Source: Salinirussus sp. (GTDB lineage: Archaea > Halobacteriota > Halobacteria > Halobacteriales > Haloarculaceae). From it: DNA of 13,385 nucleotides. Where the stretch lies: the NCBI GenBank assembly GCA_028275005.1, contig JAQCNN010000141.1:1-13385 (forward strand), written 5' to 3'. A program made the translations under genes and the position numbers. This document shows, piece by piece, positions 1 to 6,817 of this stretch. Within the stretch, counting starts at the first letter, position 1, and every line of letters begins with the position of its first letter. The notes under the pieces are model-generated. The model made no database searches. It was not told where the DNA came from and worked only from the letters and a program-made list of their open reading frames with translations.

Positions 1-1015
1 CGGCCCAGGGGACCAGCAGGAAGCCAACGGCCGCGGCGAGCGCGCAGCCGCCGAGCAGGAGCGGCAGATTCAGCGGGACACCCGCGCTGTTGAGCGCGAC
101 CAGGACACCGGTGTGGGCGTCCCGGAGTGCAACGAGTGCAAAGAGCGCAAAAACTGTGTTTGCCGTATTGACACCGCTGGTGACGACCACATACGCCCGC
201 GGACCGCGCTCGGGCAGGACCGCAAGCGCGCCCGTCGCGGCGACGCCGCTGGAGACCCCGGAGACGTAGCCGACGACAGCGCCCGAGACCGTCCCGACGA
301 GTGCGGTCCCCGCGATAACGCGCCTGCTGACGGTGACGGCGGCGTCGGCCTGTGGAGGGACACCGTCACCACCCAGCGCCTCGACCAGCACGGGCGCGCC
401 GAACAGGCCGGCAAAGAGCGGCGCGAGTGTCCCGCCGGCCGCGAGCCCGCCGGTTCCAAGATCCAGTGTCGCGAGCCCGAGCAGGCCGCTGGCGCCGACC
501 GCGAGCGCCGCACCGACGCGGGCCCGTGTGCTCCGCTCACCGACCACCAGGAGGACGGCAATGGCAGCGAGGACGACCGAGAGGTGGGGTTCGAGTGCCG
601 GATAGAGCCACGACATGGCAGCCGTCACCGGGAGCGCGAGCGGGACCGCCAGCGCGATAGCGAGGCCGCTCCCGAGCGCTGAGAGCCGCAGGGCCTCGCG
701 GCCTCGACCCTGGATGACCAGCCGGTGGCCGGGGATGGCGGTCGCGGCCATGGCGGCGTCTGGGACGCCGAGCGCGAGCGCGGGGACGACATCCAGGAAG
801 GTGTGGACAACGCCGGCCGCGAGCATGGCCGCGCCGACGAAACGGGGCGGCCCAGGGACGACCGGGACCCCGGCCGCGAGGAGGAGCGCGAAGTTGTTAG
901 CGTGCAGTCCGGGGACCAGCCCGCTGACAGTGCCCAGGGCCACACCCCCGAGCACGAACAGCAGGGCAGCCGCCGCTGTCCCCGGCTCCGTGACGACCGT
1001 GACACCGGCCTCCAT
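1..1015 (-). CDS. TctA-like tripartite tricarboxylate transporter permease (partial, runs off left edge)
   Basis: The minus strand is open from an ATG at 1015 to the window edge (338 codons, no stop), so the C-terminus is missing. The product is almost entirely hydrophobic membrane helices. Near residues 26-42 it has a G-rich loop (GLVPGLHANNFA), and a second one (GYVSGVSSGVAAT) lies in the distal half. This duplicated glycine-rich pattern is typical of the TctA/DUF112 permease family (archaeal COG1784 type), usually 400 or more residues. An in-frame TGA lies 18 nt upstream of the ATG, which fixes the start. A TATA-like CTTATG at about 1043-1048 is 28-30 nt upstream, so a leaderless transcript separate from rpl12 is likely. 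The haloarchaeal forms usually lack TctB/TctC partners nearby, and none is seen here. The substrate is unknown. Family call is fairly sure; transport function is inferred. Confidence 0.8.
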   Translation of the reverse strand, partial: MEAGVTVVTEPGTAAAALLFVLGGVALGTVSGLVPGLHANNFALLLAAGVPVVPGPPRFVGAAMLAAGVVHTFLDVVPALALGVPDAAMAATAIPGHRLVIQGRGREALRLSALGSGLAIALAVPLALPVTAAMSWLYPALEPHLSVVLAAIAVLLVVGERSTRARVGAALAVGASGLLGLATLDLGTGGLAAGGTLAPLFAGLFGAPVLVEALGGDGVPPQADAAVTVSRRVIAGTALVGTVSGAVVGYVSGVSSGVAATGALAVLPERGPRAYVVVTSGVNTANTVFALFALVALRDAHTGVLVALNSAGVPLNLPLLLGGCALAAAVGFLLVPWA

Positions 1016-1183
1016 CCGGGCGGTCTGGCCGCCTCACCGCTCATAAGGCTACGGCTGTCCCGCCTGTCACCCCACAGGCCGACTGTGGCCGGCGAGGGGT
1101 GTAAACTCCGCTCTCTGTGGCCGGGGTCACGCGGTGGCGGTGCTGTTGTGACGCGGACGGCGTCGAAAGAAGTGTCGGGGGTG

Positions 1184-1531
1184 TTAACCGAACAGCTCGC
1201 CGAGGCCTTCGCCGGAGGCATCGTCGTCGTCGTCGTCGCCTGCCTCTTCCTCTTCGACTTCCTCCTCTTCGGCCTCCTCCTCCTCCGCCTCGGCTTCCTC
1301 CTCGGCCTCGTCGGCCGCGGGGGCCGCGGCGCCACCGCCGGTTGCGGCGGGGACTGCGGCGGCCTCCTCGACGGCGTTGTCGATGTCGACGTCCTCGAGC
1401 GCCGCGACCAGCGCCTTGACGCGGGACTCCTCTACGTCCACGCCGGCCGTGTCGAGCACGCCCGTCAGGTTGTCTTCGTTGATCTCCTCGCCCGATTCGT
1501 TCAGGATGAGTGCTGCGTATACGTACTCCAT
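1184..1531 (-). CDS. rpl12: Ribosomal protein P1/L12 (large-subunit stalk)
   Basis: A 115-aa archaeal P1-type stalk protein. P1 dimers bind P0 and recruit translational GTPases such as EF1A and EF2 to the ribosome. Residues 1-60 form the helical dimerisation domain (start MEYVYAALIL). An Ala/Gly hinge follows at about 60-75, then an extremely acidic tail with runs of Glu and Asp, ending in the conserved hydrophobic tip GLGELFG that contacts the factors. Length fits the archaeal family. The ATG lies 2 nt after the rpl10 TAA, so it is the last gene of the rpl1-rpl10-rpl12 unit and probably translationally coupled. No strong terminator is visible; only a short pyrimidine-rich stretch follows the TAA. 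Confidence 0.97.
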   Translation of the reverse strand: MEYVYAALILNESGEEINEDNLTGVLDTAGVDVEESRVKALVAALEDVDIDNAVEEAAAVPAATGGGAAAPAADEAEEEAEAEEEEAEEEEVEEEEAGDDDDDDASGEGLGELFG

Positions 1532-1533
1532 TG

Positions 1534-2592
1534 TTAGTCACCGAACATGTCTCCGAGGGCATCGCCGGCGTCGCCGCCGTCGTCGTCATCGTCATCCGCC
1601 GCGGCCTCCTCGGCGTCGGCGTCAGTGTCGTCGGCGCCCTCGGTCTCGTCGCCCGGTTCGGTCTCGGACGACTCGGTCTGTTCATCGGCCTGTTCCGCCT
1701 CGGCAACGTCCTGTAGCCCCTCCGGCAGGGCCTCGGGGTCCTCGATCTGTGCGGCCAGTGCGCGGACCTGGCCGTCGGCCTTCCCGATGAGGTCCGGCAG
1801 GACGTCGGGGTCCTCGATTGCGGCCTGGAGCCCCAGGCTCTTTGCCTCGCCGCTTGCCTGCCCCAGCAGGGACGGCACCGTGGAGGCGGTCGGGAACGCC
1901 GCGTTGAGCGCGAGATTACGCGCCCGCGCAGCCCCCGCCTGGACGTCGGCCCGGTACTCCTCGATGTCGATCTCGAGGTCGGCGGGCTCGAAGAGCACGC
2001 CCTCGGCGACCACGCCACGCAGGTCTAATCCGACCTCCTTTGGCTCGATGCCGAGCTCCGAGAGGACGTTCGCCAGGTCCGCCGAGACCTCACCGTCGGC
2101 CTCCAGCACCGTCGAGTCCTCGAGCACCTTTATCGAGCCGTCCTCGATCCGGGCGTTCGCGCCGACGGTCTGTAGCTCGCCGACGAACGGGCCGGGGTCC
2201 ATCCCCGTGTCGCCCTCGGGGACGACGATGTCGGTGGGCGCCACTTCGCCGGCGTTGATCGGCGCCGAGGTCTTCGAGGCCTCCAGCTGCTGGTAGAGCC
2301 CGAAGGGGTTCTCGTTGGTGCCGACCAGGCCAACCTGCCCACTCACGTAGTCCGGCAGCTCGGTGAGGCCGGCTTCCTCGAGTGCCCGCACCAGCAGGGT
2401 GTTCCGGGAGACCCGGATCTCGGCCGTGCCGTGCAGGTCACGGCGCATGTCCTGGAGCTGGCGGCTCGGGATGCCGGTGATGTCGATGATACCGACACTC
2501 TCGTAGCGGTTGAGGTAGCCGGCGAGTTCGTCGACCTCCTCGCGTTTCCACTCGGGGATAGTCTCGGTCTTGCGTTCGCTCTCGGCGCTCAT
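1534..2592 (-). CDS. rpl10: Acidic ribosomal protein P0 (L10/uL10)
   Basis: A 352-aa archaeal P0, the base of the ribosomal stalk. It binds 23S rRNA beside L11 and carries P1 dimers. Residues 1 to about 100 form the rRNA-binding domain (GIPSRQLQDMRRDLHG, RVSRNTLLVRAL). About 100-200 is the archaeal/eukaryal insertion domain. About 205-295 is the helical spine that binds P1. From about 300 there is a low-complexity Asp/Glu tail ending in GDALGDMFGD, which matches the tip of P1. A strong Shine-Dalgarno (GGAGGTG) lies 5 nt upstream of the ATG. This SD and start region is a near copy of the end of rpl1, 101 nt away, with hairpins between (see the repeat entry). The ATG overlaps the TGA of a 34-codon open frame. 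Confidence 0.97.
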   Translation of the reverse strand: MSAESERKTETIPEWKREEVDELAGYLNRYESVGIIDITGIPSRQLQDMRRDLHGTAEIRVSRNTLLVRALEEAGLTELPDYVSGQVGLVGTNENPFGLYQQLEASKTSAPINAGEVAPTDIVVPEGDTGMDPGPFVGELQTVGANARIEDGSIKVLEDSTVLEADGEVSADLANVLSELGIEPKEVGLDLRGVVAEGVLFEPADLEIDIEEYRADVQAGAARARNLALNAAFPTASTVPSLLGQASGEAKSLGLQAAIEDPDVLPDLIGKADGQVRALAAQIEDPEALPEGLQDVAEAEQADEQTESSETEPGDETEGADDTDADAEEAAADDDDDDGGDAGDALGDMFGD

Positions 2593-2705
2593 GCGGCCAC
2601 CTCCGGAACTCCGTTCCGGCGAGCCCGCATCCGCCGGCTCGCGGCCACGGGCCGCTCGCGTTCCCGAGTCGCGGGGCGACTCGCTTCGCTCATTGGGCCA
2701 CCTCC
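2586..2705 (-). repeat. Duplicated SD/start sequence flanking four consecutive hairpins between rpl1 and rpl10
   Basis: Two 19-nt direct repeats (2687-2705 and 2586-2604, 17/19 identical, 101 nt apart) each contain GGAGGTGGCC, two variable bases, then ATGAGCG. The first includes the rpl1 stop as ATGA; the second is the rpl10 SD and start. Between them lie four near-adjacent perfect inverted repeats: 2665-2683 (8-bp stem, 3-nt loop), 2641-2655 (6-bp stem), 2619-2642 (7-bp stem) and 2603-2619 (7-bp stem, 3-nt loop). The spacer can be read as a 34-codon frame (2589-2693) that begins on the rpl1 ATGA and ends in a TGA overlapping the rpl10 ATG. Insertion of a palindromic element with duplication of the junction is inferred. 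Confidence 0.75.
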
Positions 2706-3331
2706 ACGGCCGGGCCCATGGTCGTCTTCACGTAGACGGTGTCGACGTTCATCGGGCCCTTCTCGAGGTCGGCGTGGAGCCGCCTGACGATGACGTCGAT
2801 GTTGTCGGCGATCTCCTCGGCGGGCATGTCCTGGGCACCCACGCGAGTGTGGAACGTCCGCCGGTCGCCGCTACGGACCTGCACGGAGTTTTTCAGCCGC
2901 TCGACCTGTTCGACGATATCGTCGTCGGGGCTGACAGGCTCGGGCATCTTCCCGCGAGGGCCGAGGACGGTCCCCAGGTAGCGCCCGATATCCTGCATCA
3001 GCCCCTCCTCCGCGAGGAAGAAGTCGGTCTCCCCGGCCAGGTCCTTCGCCGCGTCGTCGTCGTCGCCGAGGTCGGCCAGCTCGTCGGGGCTGAGCACCTC
3101 GTCGGCGGCATCCTCGGCACGGACCGCGGTCTCGCCGTCGGCGAAGACCACGATCGACGTCTCCTGGCCGGTTCCTTGCGGCAGTACAATACTCTCGTCG
3201 ACACGGTTCGATGGGTCGTTGAGGTCGATATCGCGAAGGTTGACTGCGAGGTCTACCGTCTCACGGAAGTTCCGTGGCGGCGCGTCCTCGAGTGCGCGCG
3301 AGACCGCCTCCTCTATTTCCTGGTCTGCCAT
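2690..3331 (-). CDS. rpl1: Ribosomal protein L1 (uL1)
   Basis: A 213-aa archaeal L1. It forms the L1 stalk on 23S rRNA helices 76-78 and helps move E-site tRNA; in archaea and bacteria it also represses translation of its own mRNA. RNA-binding domain I is formed by the N-terminus (FRETVDLAVNLRDIDLN, about 22-38) and the C-terminus. The C-terminal part has the conserved Thr-Met-Gly triad in TTMGP (203-207), which contacts RNA in known L1 structures. Domain II lies between and includes LGPRGKMP (123-130). A strong SD (GGAGGTGA) lies 4 nt upstream of the ATG. The gene is first of the rpl1-rpl10-rpl12 unit and has its own promoter and a structured leader of roughly 65-70 nt. The stop TGA overlaps an ATG of the downstream spacer. 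Confidence 0.97.
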   Translation of the reverse strand: MADQEIEEAVSRALEDAPPRNFRETVDLAVNLRDIDLNDPSNRVDESIVLPQGTGQETSIVVFADGETAVRAEDAADEVLSPDELADLGDDDDAAKDLAGETDFFLAEEGLMQDIGRYLGTVLGPRGKMPEPVSPDDDIVEQVERLKNSVQVRSGDRRTFHTRVGAQDMPAEEIADNIDVIVRRLHADLEKGPMNVDTVYVKTTMGPAVEVAQ

Positions 3332-3340
3332 TGTTCACCT

Positions 3341-3366
3341 CCGTAGTACGCCGGTGGCTCCTACGG
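3341..3366 (-). promoter_or_regulatory. Leader hairpin next to the rpl1 Shine-Dalgarno
   Basis: On the minus strand CCGTAG and CTACGG form a perfect 6-bp stem with a 14-nt loop. The stem runs directly into the SD: its last two G residues are the first bases of GGAGGTGA. Folding could therefore limit ribosome access to rpl1. Pairing is seen in the sequence; the regulatory role is inferred. Confidence 0.45.
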
Positions 3367-3371
3367 GTCAG

Positions 3372-3395
3372 TGAAACAGGCCAACGCCTGTCTCA
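3372..3395 (-). promoter_or_regulatory. Candidate L1-binding (autoregulatory) hairpin in the rpl1-rpl10-rpl12 leader
   Basis: The minus strand holds a 10-bp stem (TGAGACAGGC with GCCTGTTTCA, one G-U pair) closed by a 4-nt loop, right after the predicted transcription start. Haloarchaeal rpl1 leaders are known to carry a mimic of the 23S rRNA L1 site used for translational feedback. Position and leader size fit that. I have not matched the bases one by one to the rRNA site. Confidence 0.5.
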
Positions 3396-3418
3396 TTCAG
3401 AATCACGCCCACGCCCGG

Positions 3419-3424
3419 TTTAAA
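3419..3424 (-). promoter_or_regulatory. TATA box of the rpl1-rpl10-rpl12 unit
   Basis: A palindromic TTTAAA in the rpl11-rpl1 spacer is the only good TATA-like box there. The expected start 22-27 nt downstream falls near 3395-3400 and gives a leader of about 65-70 nt. That agrees with the leadered L1 transcript known from Halobacterium. Confidence 0.65.
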
Positions 3425-3548
3425 CCCGTCGAAGGCACGCCGAAGGCTCGTCGGCCGGACGGGCCGCGTACGGGTCACAGAGTGGCCTACCCGGGAGCCG
3501 ACGGGAGAAACTCGCGTCAAGCGGGTCGGGAGGGAGGTCCTCGGTGGG

Positions 3549-4037
3549 TCAGGCCTCGGCGGCCTCGGCGAACAGGTCGTCGTACTCGCCGGCGTCGACC
3601 TTCTCCTTGAACTCCCGAGGATTTTCACCCTCGATAGTCACGCCCAGGGAGGTACAGGTGCCGACGACCTCCTTTGCGGCGTTTTTTAGGTCGTAGGAGA
3701 GCAGGTCGGGGTGTTTCTGCTCGGCGATCTGTCGGACCTGGTCGACACTCAGGTCGGCGACAAAGTTCTCCTGGGGCTCGCCGCTGCCGGTGTCGAAGCC
3801 GGCCTCGTCCTTGATCAACTCCGCGGTCGGCGGGACGCCGACCCCGATAGAGAAGGAGCCGTCCTCCTCGTACTCGACGGTGACGGGCACCTCGGTGCCG
3901 TCGAACGCCTCGGTCCGGTCGTTGATATCCTGGACGACCGCCTGCACGTCGACGGGTGTCGGGCCAAGCTCCGGACCCAGCGGTGGGCCGGGGTCAGCCT
4001 GACCGCCGGGGACGAGTACCTCGATGGTGTCAGCCAT
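3549..4037 (-). CDS. rpl11: Ribosomal protein L11 (uL11)
   Basis: A 162-aa archaeal L11. It binds the GTPase-associated region of 23S rRNA together with P0 at the stalk base. The N-terminal domain has the Gly/Pro loop PGPPLGPELGP (16-26), the flexible part that faces the elongation factors. The C-terminal RNA-binding domain (about 68-140) includes the signature KEVVGTCTSLGVTIEG (122-137). Length and both signatures match the archaeal family. A TATA-like TTAA at 4062-4065 lies about 26 nt upstream of the ATG, so the transcript is leaderless or nearly so; a GGTG also sits just upstream of the ATG. It is separated from rpl1 by 217 nt with a new promoter, so L11 is probably a separate transcript, as in Halobacterium. 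Confidence 0.97.
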   Translation of the reverse strand: MADTIEVLVPGGQADPGPPLGPELGPTPVDVQAVVQDINDRTEAFDGTEVPVTVEYEEDGSFSIGVGVPPTAELIKDEAGFDTGSGEPQENFVADLSVDQVRQIAEQKHPDLLSYDLKNAAKEVVGTCTSLGVTIEGENPREFKEKVDAGEYDDLFAEAAEA

Positions 4038-4099
4038 ACACCTTCGTCTGTCGGGGCGCGGTTAAGGATTTCTTTACGCGGCGGGTTCGGCAGGCGGCC

Positions 4100-4300
4100 T
4101 CAGGCGACGGTGACACCGTTCCGGGCCAGGAAGTCGGAGACGTTCTTGATCTCGACGGGGCTGCCGATGATACGGACCTGCGAGTCCTCCTCTCGGACGG
4201 TGACGGTGAACCGCTCCTCGAGGGCACAGTCGAACCCGTCCATGGCCGACTGTGGGAGACGGATCTGTGTACTGTCGCGGAACCGGTCCGCGTCTGTCAT
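4100..4300 (-). CDS. Small conserved haloarchaeal protein, VNG_1110C-like
   Basis: A 66-aa protein starting MTDADRFRDSTQIRLP. It sits between rpl11 and the DRG GTPase, the place VNG1110C occupies in Halobacterium, which is the main reason for the name. The frame is open farther upstream, but the ATG at 4300 is preferred. It has an upstream TATA-like TAATAC (about 4323-4328) at leaderless distance, and the longer form would run into the divergent GTPase gene. The middle is predicted as beta strands (FTVTVREEDSQVRIIGSP) followed by a helix (VEIKNVSDFLARNG), a small alpha/beta fold. Function is unknown. Its stop is 62 nt from the rpl11 ATG, so readthrough into rpl11 is possible, though rpl11 has its own promoter. 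Confidence 0.8.
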   Translation of the reverse strand: MTDADRFRDSTQIRLPQSAMDGFDCALEERFTVTVREEDSQVRIIGSPVEIKNVSDFLARNGVTVA

Positions 4301-4398
4301 TGTCGAATGTCCTGTCGCTCGTCGTATTAGTGTATCGAAGTACCCCGAGAGGAGACGGACGGAAGCGCTTTTCACCGCCGACGGCCGACAGGCAACCG
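4301..4398. promoter_or_regulatory. Divergent promoter region between VNG_1110C-like gene and DRG GTPase
   Basis: The 98-nt spacer holds a minus-strand TATA-like TAATAC near 4323-4328 (about 25 nt from the ATG at 4300) and a plus-strand CTTTTC at 4368-4373 (about 28 nt before the ATG at 4399). Both distances fit leaderless haloarchaeal transcripts. Confidence 0.5.
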
Positions 4399-5511
4399 AT
4401 GGGCCTTGAGGAGGAGATCGAGGAGCTCGAGCAGGAGATCGCCGAGACTCCCTACAACAAGTCGACCGAGCAGCATATCGGCCGGCTGAAGGCCAAACTC
4501 GCCGACAAAAAGGAGAAGTTCGAACAGCAGCAGTCCTCCTCCGGCGGCGGCCCTGGCTACGCCGTCGAGAAGACCGGCGACGCCACCGTTGCACTCGTCG
4601 GCTTTCCGAGCGTCGGCAAGTCCACACTGCTGAATGCGCTGACCAACGCCGACAGCGACGTCGGCGCCTACGAGTTTACCACGCTGGATGTCAACCCCGG
4701 GATGTTGCAGTATCGCGGCGCAAACATCCAGCTACTGGACGTTCCCGGCCTCATCTCCGGGGCCGCAAGCGGCCGCGGCGACGGCCAGGAGGTGCTCTCG
4801 GTCATTCGGACCGCCGACCTCGTCGTCTTCATGCTCTCGGTGTTCGAACTCCAACAGTACGACCGCCTCCACGAGGAGCTCCGGAAGAACAAGATCCGCC
4901 TGGACACCGACTCCCCGCGGGTCTCGGTCCGGAAGAAGGCAAAGGACGGCATCTCGGTCACGGCGAGCGTCGACCTCGACCTGGACAAGGAGACGGTAAA
5001 GAGCGTGCTGCAGGAGCGTGGCTTTATCAACGCCGACGTGACCATCGGCGAGCAGGTTGGTATCGACCGGCTGGTCGACGGCGTCATGGACAACCGCGTC
5101 TACCTCCCTTCGATTGTCACCGTCAACAAGGTCGACCTCATCGAGCGTGACTACCTGGACACCGTCCACGGACAGCTCCGCGAACGGGGGGTCGACCCCG
5201 AGGACGCGGTGTTCATCAGCGCCGAGGCCGAGCGGGGGCTCGACGCCCTCAAGCAGCGCATCTGGACGGAACTGGGCCTGATCCGGGTCTACATGGACAA
5301 GCCCAGCCGGGGGATCGACTACGAGGAGCCGCTGGTGCTCCGGGCGGGCGACACCGTCGACGACGCCTGCCACAAGCTCGGGGGCAGCTTCGAGGAGCGG
5401 TTTCGCTTCGCCCGTGTCAGCGGGCCGAGCGCGAAACACGACGAACAGCAGGTCGGCCGCAGCCACGAACTCGCCGACGAGGACGTGCTCCGCATCATCA
5501 CCCGGAAGTAG
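4399..5511 (+). CDS. DRG-family GTPase (Obg-related, C-terminal TGS domain)
   Basis: A 370-aa GTPase of the DRG/Rbg branch of the Obg family, present in archaea and eukaryotes and linked to ribosomes and translation. Residues 1 to about 45 are a charged helical segment. All GTPase motifs are visible: G1 GFPSVGKST (68-76), G2 around YEFTT (91-95), G3 DVPG (114-117), G4 NKVD (243-246) and G5 SAE (274-276). About 165-230 is the DRG-specific insert. The TGS domain fills about 293-370 (IRVYMDKPSRG through RIITRK). The frame is open farther upstream, but the ATG at 4399 fits the family N-terminus MGLEEEIEELE and the TATA box 28 nt upstream. The next gene starts 4 nt after the TAG, so they form an operon. 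The exact target is unknown in haloarchaea. Confidence 0.95.
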   Translation: MGLEEEIEELEQEIAETPYNKSTEQHIGRLKAKLADKKEKFEQQQSSSGGGPGYAVEKTGDATVALVGFPSVGKSTLLNALTNADSDVGAYEFTTLDVNPGMLQYRGANIQLLDVPGLISGAASGRGDGQEVLSVIRTADLVVFMLSVFELQQYDRLHEELRKNKIRLDTDSPRVSVRKKAKDGISVTASVDLDLDKETVKSVLQERGFINADVTIGEQVGIDRLVDGVMDNRVYLPSIVTVNKVDLIERDYLDTVHGQLRERGVDPEDAVFISAEAERGLDALKQRIWTELGLIRVYMDKPSRGIDYEEPLVLRAGDTVDDACHKLGGSFEERFRFARVSGPSAKHDEQQVGRSHELADEDVLRIITRK

Positions 5512-5515
5512 CGGT

Positions 5516-5962
5516 ATGGACCGCAAACACCGCCGGCTGCTCGTCTACGGCTTGCTCTTTCTGGTTCCCTGGTCAGTGGTGAACGCCCGCGGCGTCGTGA
5601 CGTTCGTGTTCCCCTTTGGCCTGCTGAACTTCGGGCCCCTGCAGCTGACCGACGTCGTCTCCTTTGCGACAGTCTACAGCCGGCGACTTCCGGACTTTCT
5701 GCTGGGCTGGCCGGTCGGTGTCGGACTCTACGTCGCCGGGCTCGCGAGCGTGCTCTCCGGCCTACTCGCCGGCCGTGAGGACCCACGGGTCACCGCAGGG
5801 CTGTTTGCCTTTGCCGGCGCGACACAGGCCACACTCGTGCTCGGGTTCGCCCGGCGGACCGGCACCACCGCAGTCCCCGTCGGGGCGGCGCTCCTGTGGC
5901 TCGCCGTCTGGTGGTTCGACTGGCCGGCTGTCCGGCGGACGCTCGCCGTCGAGAGACCCTGA
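5516..5962 (+). CDS. Small integral membrane protein, probably TIGR04206 family
   Basis: A 148-aa membrane protein starting MDRKHRRLLVYGLLFLVPWS. It has about four hydrophobic segments, near residues 8-24, 66-84, 92-111 and 119-135, with short basic loops (RKHRR at the N-terminus, RR at 113-114 and 140-141) that suggest a cytoplasmic N-terminus. The start is set by the ATG 4 nt after the GTPase stop. An upstream in-frame extension would overlap the GTPase gene and is unlikely. I recall a haloarchaeal family of this size and composition as TIGR04206; the name is moderately sure and no function is known. It is very probably cotranscribed with the DRG GTPase. Confidence 0.75.
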   Translation: MDRKHRRLLVYGLLFLVPWSVVNARGVVTFVFPFGLLNFGPLQLTDVVSFATVYSRRLPDFLLGWPVGVGLYVAGLASVLSGLLAGREDPRVTAGLFAFAGATQATLVLGFARRTGTTAVPVGAALLWLAVWWFDWPAVRRTLAVERP

Positions 5963-6003
5963 CGGCCGGGACTGCTCGTAACGACACGGGGCCGGGCGGA
6001 CAG

Positions 6004-6009
6004 CTTTTT
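6004..6009 (+). promoter_or_regulatory. TATA box of the VOC gene
   Basis: CTTTTT lies about 30 nt before the ATG at 6037, in the 74-nt spacer after the membrane-protein gene. It suggests a separate leaderless transcript. Confidence 0.5.
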
Positions 6010-6036
6010 GCGAGTGCCGGGCCTACCGGCGCCCGT

Positions 6037-6795
6037 ATGAACGACTACTCGCTCGACCACGTGATGATGCGCGTCGCGGACCTGGAGGCGTCACTCGACT
6101 GGTACACGGAGCATCTCGGCTACGAGGAGACCGGCCGCTGGGAGGCCGACACGTTCACCAACGTCTTTCTCCAGGCGCCGGGTGCCCACGACGACGGCGC
6201 CCTCCTCGAACTCACCTACAACCACGACGGCCGAACCTACGACATGGGCGATTCGTGGGGCCACATCGCCGTCCGGTGTACGGACGTCTACGACGCCTAC
6301 GAGGAGCTGTTGGACAGCGGTGTCGAGGACTACCGTGACCCCGACTCCTGTGGCGGGTCCTACGCCTTCGTGAGGGACCCGGACGGCCACGAGATCGAGG
6401 TCGTCGAGCGCGACCACGGCGCCAGGTACAGTCTCGACCACACCATGGTCCGCGTCGCGGACGCCGACGAGGCCATCGGCTGGTACACCCGGAAGTTCGA
6501 CTACGAACTGTTCCGCCGCGAGGAGTTCGAGGAGTTTGCGCTCTACTTCCTCAAGCCCGGCGACGCCCCCGCCGAAGCGATGTCGATGGAGTTGACCTAC
6601 AACTACGACGGCCGCAGCTACGAGGTGGGCGACGCCTGGGGCCACGTCGCGGTCCGGGCCGACGACCTCCACGAGGCCTGGGGCGAACTGGTGGGCCGCC
6701 ACGCCGCCGAGTACCGCGACCCCGAGAGTTGCAACGACCGATACGCCTTCACGAAGGACTGTGACGGCCGGGAGGTCGAGGTCGTCACCCGGTAG
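6037..6795 (+). CDS. Two-domain VOC-family (glyoxalase-like) metalloprotein
   Basis: A 252-aa fusion of two similar glyoxalase/VOC halves (residues 1-127 and 130-252). Each half has the full set of usual metal-binding positions. First half: H8 (LDHVMMRVAD), E58 (LLELTYN), H76 (WGHIAVR), E121 (GHEIEVV). Second half: H135 (LDHTMVRVAD), E185 (MELTYN), H203 (WGHVAVR), E248 (REVEVV). Haloarchaeal proteins of this type are often called lactoylglutathione lyase, the methylglyoxal-detoxifying enzyme. Halophiles generally use gamma-glutamylcysteine rather than glutathione, so the thiol substrate is uncertain. The longer open frame upstream was rejected because of the promoter at 6004-6009 and the homologous start MNDYSLDH. 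It converges on dph5 with 22 nt between the stops. Confidence 0.88.
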   Translation: MNDYSLDHVMMRVADLEASLDWYTEHLGYEETGRWEADTFTNVFLQAPGAHDDGALLELTYNHDGRTYDMGDSWGHIAVRCTDVYDAYEELLDSGVEDYRDPDSCGGSYAFVRDPDGHEIEVVERDHGARYSLDHTMVRVADADEAIGWYTRKFDYELFRREEFEEFALYFLKPGDAPAEAMSMELTYNYDGRSYEVGDAWGHVAVRADDLHEAWGELVGRHAAEYRDPESCNDRYAFTKDCDGREVEVVTR

Positions 6796-6817
6796 TCCGG
6801 GACACTCCCCTCGCGGC

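Noticed and set aside
625..1335. Long minus-strand frame overlapping the permease start and rpl12
   Set aside because: Arg/Pro/Ser-rich composition typical of an out-of-frame shadow in GC-rich DNA. The TctA-like and rpl12 frames explain the same bases.
1041..2018. 325-codon minus-strand frame across rpl12 and rpl10
   Set aside because: Shadow frame of two certain ribosomal genes, with Arg-rich repetitive composition.
4301..4627. Upstream extension of the 66-aa VNG_1110C-like protein
   Set aside because: Would run antisense into the DRG GTPase gene. A promoter sits in between and the extension is Arg/Ser-rich.
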